Shown one piece after another: positions 1-4,517 of a DNA stretch of 7,578 nt. Source of the stretch: Prolixibacteraceae bacterium (GTDB lineage Bacteria > Bacteroidota > Bacteroidia > Bacteroidales > Prolixibacteraceae); the NCBI GenBank assembly GCA_027451165.1, contig DAIDJX010000163.1, forward strand, positions 1 to 7,578. The letters are read 5' to 3'. The stretch's first letter is position 1. Every line of letters begins with the position of its first letter. The position numbers and the translations under genes are program-made. Under the pieces are notes generated by a model that saw only the letters and a program-made list of their open reading frames with translations, searched no databases and was not told where the DNA came from.

Positions 1-146
1 AGATGGGTCAGAAATAAAAGCTTTCACTATGTTGTTCTCACGGGGCTGGCCAAAACAGAAATTTACTGCTGAGAACAGGCAAAAACAAAGAAAAATTCGT
101 ATATTAGAGCTCATAATGAACAAAAATAACATTTAAATCTTACACT
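1..146. other. Leading stretch upstream of the DUF190 gene
   Basis: No gene is supported here. Two plus-strand frames are open from the window edge. One runs to a TGA at 70-72 and the other to a TAA at 130-132, so the 3' end of an upstream gene cannot be excluded, but neither translation resembles a family I know. DUF190 genes often lie beside the fluoride exporter gene crcB. No crcB C-terminus and no fluoride-riboswitch sequence is recognisable in these bases. A weak -7-like box, TATATTAG, lies at 100-107 but matches TAnnTTTG poorly. Confidence 0.4.
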
Positions 147-518
147 ATGAATATCGAAGGTACAGCAGGAAATCTGAGGATTTTCATGGGAGAGTCGGAT
201 ACGGTAAACGGCATGCCTTTATATGAGGCTATTGTCCGTGCTGCCAGGGAAGCAGGGCTGGCTGGTGCATCTGTTTTTAAGGGAGTCATTTCCTTTGGAG
301 CCAGTCACTCCCTTCAGACGATGCAGGAATTCAATTTTTCACATGATACACCGGTATTGGTGGAAATAGTGGATGATCACACCAGGCTGGACTCCTTTTT
401 TACCATTTTATTTCAACTGATGGACGAAAGCAAAAAAGGAGGCCTGGTTACCCTCGAAAATGTGAAAGTGCTCCGGTACAGGAAAGGCCTGAAATATACC
501 AATTACGCCAATTCCTGA
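147..518 (+). CDS. DUF190 family PII-like protein
   Basis: This 123-residue protein matches the DUF190 family, small cytoplasmic proteins with a PII-like (ferredoxin-like) fold that are often encoded beside the fluoride channel gene crcB. The exact biochemical role of the family is not settled. The sequence shows the expected pattern: an N-terminal strand (about residues 9-14), a GES loop at 15-17, an amphipathic helix with the motif PLYEAIVRAAREAGLAGASV (24-43), then a KGVISFG strand (45-51). A second strand-helix unit follows (PVLVEIVD, then a helix from about residue 81), ending in a VTLENVKVLRYR strand. The length is normal for the family. The ATG at 147 is the first in frame and lies just before the conserved core. 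Enolase follows in the same direction, but the 370-base gap with its own promoter argues against a tight operon. A fluoride-related role is only an inference from related gene contexts. Confidence 0.87.
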   Translation: MNIEGTAGNLRIFMGESDTVNGMPLYEAIVRAAREAGLAGASVFKGVISFGASHSLQTMQEFNFSHDTPVLVEIVDDHTRLDSFFTILFQLMDESKKGGLVTLENVKVLRYRKGLKYTNYANS

Positions 519-888
519 CCGCAGGTGCCTTTATTTGATCCTTCCAGTATGCCAGGTGCATCCCGAAAAGTAAATTCTCCCTTTTTAAAAGCCATCAGGA
601 AAGGTAACAGGGAGGCTGAATTATCCTGTGAACACGGATGGAAATGCCGGCACAAGGTTCACCGGAGTAAAAGAACCTATTGCCGTAAGGTGAAATTCCG
701 GAATAATCCCCCTGAATAAATAAATCCGAAATTCAATACCTTCATTAACATTCCATGAAAAAATCAATGTTGTTGAACCCAAAATAAACAGCCTGAACAC
801 AATTTCTTACCTTTGATTCGGTTATTTCCGGGAAACCGGAAGATCAAACAGAGAGTAATAAAAACCATAAACATTTAATCAGAATTAT
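519..888. other. 370-base gap between DUF190 gene and eno
   Basis: No convincing gene is present. A 64-codon frame starting at a GTG (525-719) is open, but its product is very basic, lacks any recognised motif and begins 6 bases after the DUF190 stop, so I regard it as chance. The useful content is near the right end, where a primary-sigma -7 box lies about 75 bases before the eno start codon. Some AT-rich text (about 720-735) resembles the AAATCCGAAAT-type repeats seen elsewhere in the window. No terminator hairpin was found after the DUF190 gene. Confidence 0.5.
808..815 (+). promoter_or_regulatory. Putative eno promoter, -7 box TACCTTTG
   Basis: TACCTTTG matches the Bacteroidota -7 consensus TAnnTTTG exactly. 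Transcription would start near 822, leaving a leader of roughly 65 bases before the eno ATG. The partner -33 TTTG element is not clear at the expected 19-21 base spacing; a TGTTG at 771-775 is too far upstream. The call rests on the -7 box and its position before a highly expressed housekeeping gene. Confidence 0.5.
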
Positions 889-2190
889 ATGATTATCAGT
901 AACGTACACGCAAGAGAGATTCTGGATTCACGCGGGAATCCGACCATTGAAGTGGAAGTAACCCTGGAATGCGGGGCAATTGGCCGTGCGGCGGTTCCAT
1001 CTGGCGCTTCCACCGGTGAAAATGAAGCACTGGAATTGCGGGATAACGACAAAGGCCGTTACCTGGGAAAAGGTGTTCTGAAAGCAGTTGACAATGTGAA
1101 CAATGTCATTGCGAAGGAAGTCATTGGCATGTTGGCCACGGATCAGGTCGCCATTGATAAGAAAATGATTGCGTTGGATGGCACCAAAACAAAATCCAAC
1201 TTAGGCGCCAATGCCATTCTGGGTGTATCGCTGGCCGTTGCCAAAGCTGCCGCTGCCTGTTTGGATATGCCGCTTTACCGGTACATCGGCGGCACCAATG
1301 CCAAAACGTTGCCGGTTCCGATGATGAACATCATCAATGGAGGGAGCCATTCTGATGCACCGATCGCTTTCCAGGAGTTTATGATTCGCCCGATTGGTGC
1401 TCCTTCATTCCGCGAAGGCCTCCGTATGGGCGCTGAGGTGTTCCATCACCTGAAAAAAGTGCTCCACAAACGTGGCCTCAGCACAGCTGTTGGCGATGAA
1501 GGAGGATTTGCACCTGCGCTGAACGGAACCGAAGATGCCCTCAACAGCATCATTGAAGCCATTAAAAATGCCGGGTACAAACCAGGCAGGGCCCAGGATG
1601 GCGGAGACGTTTCCATCGGCCTTGATTGTGCCGCTTCTGAATTCTTTGTGGATGGCCTCTACGACTACTCCAAATTTGAAGGCCCAAACGGCGCTAAAAG
1701 AACACCTGAAGAACAGGTAGAATTTCTCGCCGGACTGGTAGCCAAATTCCCCATTGATTCCATTGAAGACGGTATGGCCGAAGGTGATTGGGATGGTTGG
1801 GTAGAACTTACCAAAAAATTGGGAAATACAACCCAGCTTGTAGGAGATGACCTGTTCGTCACCAATGTCGAATACCTCAAAAAAGGTATTGAATTGGGCG
1901 CTTGTAACTCCATCCTGATTAAGGTCAATCAGATCGGATCACTGACCGAAACCCTGGATGCCATCGACATGGCCCACCGCGCCGGTTATACCTCTGTTAC
2001 CTCACACCGTTCCGGCGAAACAGAAGATTCAACCATCGCAGATATTGCGGTTGCCACCAACAGCGGACAAATCAAAACCGGCTCACTCAGCCGTTCCGAC
2101 AGGATGGCAAAATACAACCAGCTCCTCCGTATCGAAGAGGAACTGGGCGATGCTGCGATCTACGGATATAAAAAGGTGATGAAGAAATAA
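889..2190 (+). CDS. eno: Enolase (phosphopyruvate hydratase, EC 4.2.1.11)
   Basis: Enolase converts 2-phosphoglycerate to phosphoenolpyruvate in cytoplasmic glycolysis and runs in reverse in gluconeogenesis. The 433-residue length is standard and both ends look complete. The N-terminal domain begins with the family signature REILDSRGNPT (9-19) and the mobile loop SGASTGE (38-44). In the barrel domain I can place the catalytic Glu in GDEGGFAP (E204), the magnesium ligands D246 (GLDCAASEF), E293 (SIEDGM) and D320 (GDDLF), the general base K345 (ILIKVNQIGSLTET), H373 in SHRSGETED, and K396 in IKTGS. The NGGSHSDAPIAFQEFMIRP segment is the form I associate with Bacteroidota enolases. Start choice is clear because MIISNVHAREILDSRG aligns with other enolases. 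A -7 box lies upstream, and a strong terminator follows directly. No catalytic residue is missing. Confidence 0.99.
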   Translation: MIISNVHAREILDSRGNPTIEVEVTLECGAIGRAAVPSGASTGENEALELRDNDKGRYLGKGVLKAVDNVNNVIAKEVIGMLATDQVAIDKKMIALDGTKTKSNLGANAILGVSLAVAKAAAACLDMPLYRYIGGTNAKTLPVPMMNIINGGSHSDAPIAFQEFMIRPIGAPSFREGLRMGAEVFHHLKKVLHKRGLSTAVGDEGGFAPALNGTEDALNSIIEAIKNAGYKPGRAQDGGDVSIGLDCAASEFFVDGLYDYSKFEGPNGAKRTPEEQVEFLAGLVAKFPIDSIEDGMAEGDWDGWVELTKKLGNTTQLVGDDLFVTNVEYLKKGIELGACNSILIKVNQIGSLTETLDAIDMAHRAGYTSVTSHRSGETEDSTIADIAVATNSGQIKTGSLSRSDRMAKYNQLLRIEEELGDAAIYGYKKVMKK

Positions 2191-2194
2191 TGAC

Positions 2195-2233
2195 AAAAAA
2201 GAGGCTGCCCTTTTGAGACAGCCTCTTTTTTTT
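2195..2233. terminator. Bidirectional intrinsic terminator between eno and the DUF6249 gene
   Basis: The inverted repeat AAAAAAGAGGCTG (2195-2207) and CAGCCTCTTTTTT (2219-2231) encloses an 11-base loop. It has a T tract to 2233 on the plus strand and, because of the A run at 2195-2200, a T tract on the minus strand as well. It starts 5 bases after the eno stop and its T tract runs into the stop codon of the convergent gene, so it can end transcripts from both sides. Confidence 0.93.
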
Positions 2234-2579
2234 ATTCCTTATTCTTTTCAAGCCTTCCTTTCCACAAATAAGACAGGATCAAAGCCAGTCCACCAAACAT
2301 CAGAATCATGGAAATGATCGAAGATCCATGAGGTAGTCCTGCATATTCTTCCAGGAACATTCCGATAAAAAGACCTACTGCCAAACCTACCATAAAGAGT
2401 CCCCACTTAAATGTGGAATATTGCGAGACTTTCACATTACGGGGCTCCGGAGTAAAAATCTTCGGGTCCACTCCCTTTTCGATCATCGCCATCCGCTCCC
2501 TGTTGCGGGTAGTCAGCGAGATGTAAACGATGGCAAACACCATCAGAAAAAACGATACAGGTATAACAATTCCTTCCAT
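2232..2579 (-). CDS. DUF6249 family small membrane protein
   Basis: This 115-residue protein has three predicted membrane segments: about residues 4-22 (GIVIPVSFFLMVFAIVYIS), 59-76 and 86-106. Between the first and second lies a charged, probably cytoplasmic stretch with the motif RNRERMAMIEKGVDP (25-39). That motif, with the membrane layout and size, matches DUF6249, a family of unknown function common in Bacteroidota. From memory, related genes often sit directly after an ECF sigma factor gene, which suggests a role in envelope signalling. Here no sigma factor gene is next to it, although the promoter looks ECF-type. The ATG at 2577-2579 is directly followed by a hydrophobic segment, as expected for an N-terminal helix. 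The gene is convergent with eno and its stop codon lies inside the shared terminator. No signal peptidase site is evident. Confidence 0.8.
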   Translation of the reverse strand: MEGIVIPVSFFLMVFAIVYISLTTRNRERMAMIEKGVDPKIFTPEPRNVKVSQYSTFKWGLFMVGLAVGLFIGMFLEEYAGLPHGSSIISMILMFGGLALILSYLWKGRLEKNKE

Positions 2580-2617
2580 GACTTTAAGTATTAAATGTTT
2601 TTAATCAATTTTCGCTG

Positions 2618-2647
2618 ATATGACGCAGCTTCTTTACCGGGGTTACA
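2618..2647 (-). promoter_or_regulatory. Putative ECF-sigma promoter for the DUF6249 gene
   Basis: On the minus strand, TGTAACC (2641-2647) is followed by CGTCATAT (2618-2625). The core AAC (2642-2644) and CGTC (2622-2625) are separated by exactly 16 bases. AAC and CGTC at this spacing are the hallmark -35 and -10 cores of many ECF sigma factors. The start point would fall near 2612, giving a leader of about 30 bases before the ATG at 2579. No TAnnTTTG box was found in this leader region, which supports an alternative sigma factor. Confidence 0.6.
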
Positions 2648-2702
2648 TCTTTCCGGAGTTTTTTTAAGATACCTGAAAAAAGGGAATAAGAAATCCCGTT
2701 CA

Positions 2703-2776
2703 CTTCGACTCCCTTCGACTCCGCTCAGGGACCGCCGCTCAGGGACCGCCGCTCAGGGACCACCGCTCAGAGACCA
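2703..2776. repeat. Tandem repeat, four 14-bp copies with a 10-bp doubled leader
   Basis: CTTCGACTCC occurs twice head to tail (2703-2712, 2713-2722). Overlapping its end, CCGCTCAGGGACCG occurs at 2721-2734 and 2735-2748, then with one change at 2749-2762 (ending CA) and two changes at 2763-2776. The 14-bp period is not a multiple of three, so it is not a protein repeat. The CTTCGACTCCGCTCAGGGA text resembles a dispersed intergenic repeat I associate with Bacteroidota genomes. Decay increases from left to right. Confidence 0.85.
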
Positions 2777-2919
2777 CTCCTGAGCCAATGTATGGGGGAG
2801 GGCAGTTTCGGAGAAACGGGAATATTTATAGAAATGGGAATACCTCACCAACCCTTACCACTGTGTGAAAAACCACCATCCTGAAACGTGAATTATGAAA
2901 TAGCGCAATTGGCGCGTCA

Positions 2920-2935
2920 TCCGCCAGCTGGCGGA
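2920..2935. repeat. 16-bp perfect palindrome
   Basis: TCCGCCAGCTGGCGGA reads the same on both strands. It follows a shorter inverted repeat, GCGC-AATTG-GCGC, at 2903-2915. It has no T tract, so it is not an intrinsic terminator. CCGCCAGCTGGCGG resembles a short dispersed palindrome in related genomes rather than a gene-specific operator. No gene starts within 150 bases. Confidence 0.7.
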
Positions 2936-3023
2936 GGTAGGAAAACGTCCCTACACATCCCCGCACCGTTGTTTGAAAAACGTCGCCGAAGTAAACATGG
3001 AGCATGGAGCCGAATAAAAGATT

Positions 3024-3050
3024 TCTTCGCGCCCTTGCGCCTTCGCGGTG
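3024..3050. repeat. CTTCGCG/CTTGCGC/CTTCGCGG dispersed-type repeat
   Basis: Three related words follow each other here: CTTCGCG, CCTTGCGC and CTTCGCGGTG. This exact style of sequence recurs between genes in many Bacteroidota, and I recognise it as a dispersed intergenic repeat, though I cannot count genomic copies from this window. It lies about 50 bases before the helical-repeat gene. Confidence 0.5.
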
Positions 3051-3097
3051 ATTTACCGATATTTGTCACCCTTAACGCATGAATGTGCCTAAATTGA

Positions 3098-3637
3098 ATG
3101 AATAAGGCCGGACTGATCAACTTCCTGGAGAACTGGGAAAACATGTCGCTGCTCTTTAACGACCCGGAGCAGGCCAGGCGCTATTTCCCCCTCCTGATGG
3201 AAATAACCCTTACCGGAAAGGAAAAAGTCAGTTGGCGTGCAGCCTGGGCAGCTGATAAAATCAACACCAGGATTCCCGGGATAGCTGCGCCCTGGATTAA
3301 GGAGATGTTGGCTGCATTACCGGAAACAAAAGATAAAGGAAAGAAACGGCAGTACCTGAAATTCATCAGCCTCTACCCTATCCCTGAACATGCCGAAGGA
3401 TTCCTCTTTGAATATTGCCTTGAAAAATTAATGTCGGAGACAGAAGATGTATCCGTAAGAGTTTGGTCCATGCAGATTTTATACAACATCTCGGAATCCC
3501 AGCCGGAATTAAAAGAGGAACTCCTTCAAATTATTGAGCAGGAAATGGAATACCGCCCAACTCCGGGCATCATAGCCAGGGGAAGAAAACTGTCTGCACT
3601 TTTACGCAAAGAAATCCTTAAAAGAAACAAGGTTTAA
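3098..3637 (+). CDS. Uncharacterised HEAT-like helical-repeat protein
   Basis: I do not recognise a named family for this 179-residue protein. It has no signal peptide and no membrane segment, and appears almost entirely alpha-helical. Several helix pairs look like HEAT repeats: residues 22-37 with 41-56 (including SWRAAWAADKI), and near the C-terminus the segment SVRVWSMQILYNISESQPEL followed by KEELLQIIEQEME. It ends in a basic tail (KLSALLRKEILKRNKV). Such scaffolds usually bind proteins or nucleic acids, but no catalytic site is visible and the role here is unknown. The ATG at 3098 is the first in frame; M16 is an alternative start but would remove the first helix. The gene stands alone: a repeat-rich gap lies before it, and tRNA-Gln genes with their own promoter follow. 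Codon use and base composition look like its neighbours, so it is probably a real gene. Confidence 0.75.
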   Translation: MNKAGLINFLENWENMSLLFNDPEQARRYFPLLMEITLTGKEKVSWRAAWAADKINTRIPGIAAPWIKEMLAALPETKDKGKKRQYLKFISLYPIPEHAEGFLFEYCLEKLMSETEDVSVRVWSMQILYNISESQPELKEELLQIIEQEMEYRPTPGIIARGRKLSALLRKEILKRNKV

Positions 3638-3657
3638 GGCAATTTTTCAAGCCTGGA

Positions 3658-3688
3658 TTCTGATTCTACCATTTATTTTATATTTTTG
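3658..3688 (+). promoter_or_regulatory. Putative promoter of the first tRNA-Gln gene
   Basis: TATTTTTG at 3681-3688 matches TAnnTTTG. A TTCTG at 3658-3662 could serve as a weak -33 element, 18 bases upstream. Transcription would begin near 3695, about 25 bases before the mature tRNA 5' end. Confidence 0.5.
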
Positions 3689-3719
3689 CACCCGCTTTCA
3701 ATAAGGAAGCAGTTCTGAT

Positions 3720-3792
3720 TGACCCGTGGTGTAATTGGCAACACAACTGATTTTGGTTCAGTAGAGTTCAGGTTCGAGACCTGACGGGTCAA
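3720..3792 (+). tRNA. tRNA-Gln (anticodon TTG)
   Basis: The 73 bases fold as a complete cloverleaf: acceptor stem TGACCCG/CGGGTCA, D stem GTGT/ACAC with loop AATTGGCA, anticodon stem ACTGA/TCAGT with loop TTTTGGT, and T stem TCAGG/CCTGA with loop TTCGAGA. The anticodon TTG is at 3753-3755 and reads CAA (and by wobble CAG) glutamine codons. The discriminator is A3792. The next bases are CAA, so the CCA end is not encoded and must be added by the nucleotidyltransferase. Confidence 0.96.
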
Positions 3793-3836
3793 CAAAGTTT
3801 TGTGATTTTTCTGAATTAACGAATCTGTGTTTTTAT

Positions 3837-3844
3837 TACTTTTG
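3837..3844 (+). promoter_or_regulatory. Putative promoter of the second tRNA-Gln gene, -7 box TACTTTTG
   Basis: TACTTTTG matches TAnnTTTG exactly and lies 46 bases before the mature 5' end of the second tRNA. A TTCTG at 3809-3813 resembles the weak upstream element of the first tRNA gene, though the spacing here (23 bases) is long. Each tRNA gene may therefore have its own promoter, while read-through from the first is also possible, since no terminator lies between them. Confidence 0.45.
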
Positions 3845-3850
3845 TGGTTG

Positions 3851-3880
3851 AAATCCGGAATCGTAAATCCGAAATCCGAA
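3851..3880. repeat. Short AAATCCG direct repeats between the tRNA genes
   Basis: AAATCCG occurs three times (3851-3857, 3865-3871, 3873-3879) with a related GGAATCG between. It would lie in the 5' leader of the second tRNA precursor. The same word appears at 721-728. It resembles low-complexity intergenic repeats of Bacteroidota. Confidence 0.5.
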
Positions 3881-3889
3881 CTCATTCAC

Positions 3890-3962
3890 TGTCCTGTGGT
3901 GTAATTGGCAACACGACTGACTCTGGATCAGTAAAGTCCAGGTTCGAGCCCTGGCAGGACAA
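3890..3962 (+). tRNA. tRNA-Gln (anticodon CTG)
   Basis: This is a 73-base cloverleaf with acceptor stem TGTCCTG/CAGGACA, D stem GTGT/ACAC, anticodon stem ACTGA/TCAGT with loop CTCTGGA, and T stem CCAGG/CCTGG. The anticodon CTG is at 3923-3925 and reads CAG. It shares its D arm and anticodon stem with the upstream tRNA-Gln, which points to a shared origin by duplication. Unlike that gene, it is followed directly by CCA (3963-3965), so its 3' end is encoded. Confidence 0.96.
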
Positions 3963-3968
3963 CCAGAT

Positions 3969-4000
3969 AAAAGACCGCGAAAGCGGTCTTTTGTTTTGTT
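3969..4000 (+). terminator. Intrinsic terminator after the tRNA-Gln pair
   Basis: AAAAGACCGC (3969-3978) and GCGGTCTTTT (3983-3992) form a perfect 10-bp stem closed by a GAAA tetraloop, followed by a T-rich tail (TTTTGTTTTGTT). It lies 4 bases after the encoded CCA and ends the tRNA transcription unit. Confidence 0.95.
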
Positions 4001-4052
4001 GCATGCTCCTCATCATTTTTCCTGAAAATAGCTTCAAATAAAAAATTGATTG

Positions 4053-4060
4053 TATATTTG
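4053..4060 (+). promoter_or_regulatory. Putative promoter of the ArsR-type gene, -7 box TATATTTG
   Basis: TATATTTG matches TAnnTTTG exactly. The start point would be near 4067, giving a leader of about 20 bases before the ATG at 4086. No clear -33 TTTG is seen at the expected distance. An 18-bp inverted repeat begins at the next base, so a bound regulator would cover the start point. Confidence 0.6.
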
Positions 4061-4078
4061 TTTCGTATTTTTACGAAA
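4061..4078. promoter_or_regulatory. Putative ArsR operator, site 1
   Basis: TTTCGTATTTTTACGAAA is an inverted repeat with 7-bp arms (TTTCGTA/TACGAAA) around TTTT. It adjoins the -7 box and overlaps the expected transcription start of a small winged-helix regulator gene. This is the usual place for an autoregulatory operator in the ArsR family. A near-copy lies just after the gene. Confidence 0.62.
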
Positions 4079-4085
4079 TAAAGAG

Positions 4086-4397
4086 ATGCAGCATCCAAAA
4101 AAGAAATACTACTCCATTGATCAGGAAAAACTGGCCGGGTATGCCAGGGCAGTGTCGCACCCTGTCAGGGTGTTTATCCTTGATTTTCTGGCGGACAATC
4201 TCGACAAATGCTGCTACAGCGGCGACATGGCAGAAGAATTGCCCATCGCCCGCTCTACCCTTTCCGAACACCTCCGGGTGCTGAAAAGTGCCGGTCTGAT
4301 CCAGGGGGAAATCAATCCCCCCTTTATCAAGTATTGCATCAACCGCGAAAACTGGGAAGAAGCCAAACACCTTTTTGCTCAGTTTTTCAAACGGTAA
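4086..4397 (+). CDS. ArsR-family winged-helix transcriptional regulator
   Basis: This 103-residue DNA-binding protein has the classic ArsR layout. Residues 14-36 contain YARAVSHPVRVFILDFLAD, the ArsR opening helices. CCYSGDMAEELPIARSTLSEHLRVLKSAGLI (42-72) holds the helix-turn-helix, with the recognition helix around STLSEHLRVLKSAGL. A wing follows (EINPPFIKYCI) and then a dimer helix. C42, C43 and C84 are candidates for thiol or metal(loid) sensing; related Bacteroidota regulators with CCY and IKYC motifs, as I recall, are linked to arsenic or thiol genes, but the ligand here is unproven. I chose ATG 4086: an ATG at 4050 in the same frame would put the -7 box and the operator inside the gene, and its extra residues are not ArsR-like. 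The gene probably represses itself. No arsenic-resistance gene is beside it; the next gene is an MFS transporter. Confidence 0.88.
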   Translation: MQHPKKKYYSIDQEKLAGYARAVSHPVRVFILDFLADNLDKCCYSGDMAEELPIARSTLSEHLRVLKSAGLIQGEINPPFIKYCINRENWEEAKHLFAQFFKR

Positions 4398-4413
4398 ATT
4401 TTTTAACAATCAA

Positions 4414-4431
4414 TTTCGGGTTTTTGCGAAA
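4414..4431. promoter_or_regulatory. Putative ArsR operator, site 2
   Basis: TTTCGGGTTTTTGCGAAA matches the site over the regulator's promoter at 15 of 18 positions, with the same 5-bp TTTCG/CGAAA arms, the same 8-base spacing and the same T run. Both continue with T at the right edge. It begins 17 bases after the regulator's stop codon and about 80 bases before the MFS gene. No clear TAnnTTTG box adjoins it, so it may act on an unrecognised promoter or be a relic. Confidence 0.5.
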
Positions 4432-4440
4432 TGATAAAAG

Positions 4441-4517
4441 AATATCCAATATCGAATAACCAATATTCAATGTTCAATGACTAATGACGCGAAGCCAATA
4501 ACACGAAGCCAATGACA
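4441..4517. repeat. AT-rich imperfect repeats and a 14-bp tandem repeat before the MFS gene
   Basis: Positions 4441-4489 repeat words such as CCAATAT, TTCAATG and TAATGAC, a style common between Bacteroidota genes. They are followed by CGAAGCCAATAACA (4490-4503) and CGAAGCCAATGACA (4504-4517), a head-to-tail pair differing at one base. That base turns ATA into ATG, creating the first in-frame start codon of the transporter gene. Confidence 0.75.

Larger units (their letters stand above)
2580..3097. other. 518-base repeat-rich intergenic region
   Basis: No gene is supported. The left 70 bases hold the minus-strand promoter of the DUF6249 gene. The rest is a patchwork of short repeats listed separately: 14-bp tandem copies, a GCGC/GCGC inverted repeat at 2903-2915, a 16-bp palindrome, a doubled CATGGAG at 2995-3008 and a CTTCGCG-type element. 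Open frames of 64 and 75 codons cross the region on opposite strands, but they are made of the repeats themselves and resemble no protein. A weak box, GATATTTG (3058-3065), may promote the downstream gene. Confidence 0.6.

Noticed and set aside
1..146. Fluoride riboswitch or crcB end upstream of the DUF190 gene
   Set aside because: DUF190 context made this worth checking, but no conserved riboswitch segments and no recognisable CrcB C-terminus are present.
525..719. 64-codon plus-strand frame after the DUF190 gene
   Set aside because: It starts at GTG, gives a very basic product with no recognised motif, and lies in ordinary intergenic DNA upstream of the eno promoter.
2637..2666. Possible plus-strand terminator: CCGG...CCGG followed by a T tract
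   Set aside because: The stem would be only about 4 bp with a long loop, no plus-strand gene ends nearby, and the bases are better explained as the minus-strand promoter.
2888..3144. Overlapping 64- and 75-codon frames on opposite strands before the helical-repeat gene
   Set aside because: Both are built from the palindrome and CTTCGCG-type repeats, and neither translation resembles a protein family.
4050..4085. Upstream ATG extending the ArsR-type protein by 12 residues
   Set aside because: The extension would place the -7 box, the expected transcription start and the operator inside the coding sequence, and the added residues are not ArsR-like.
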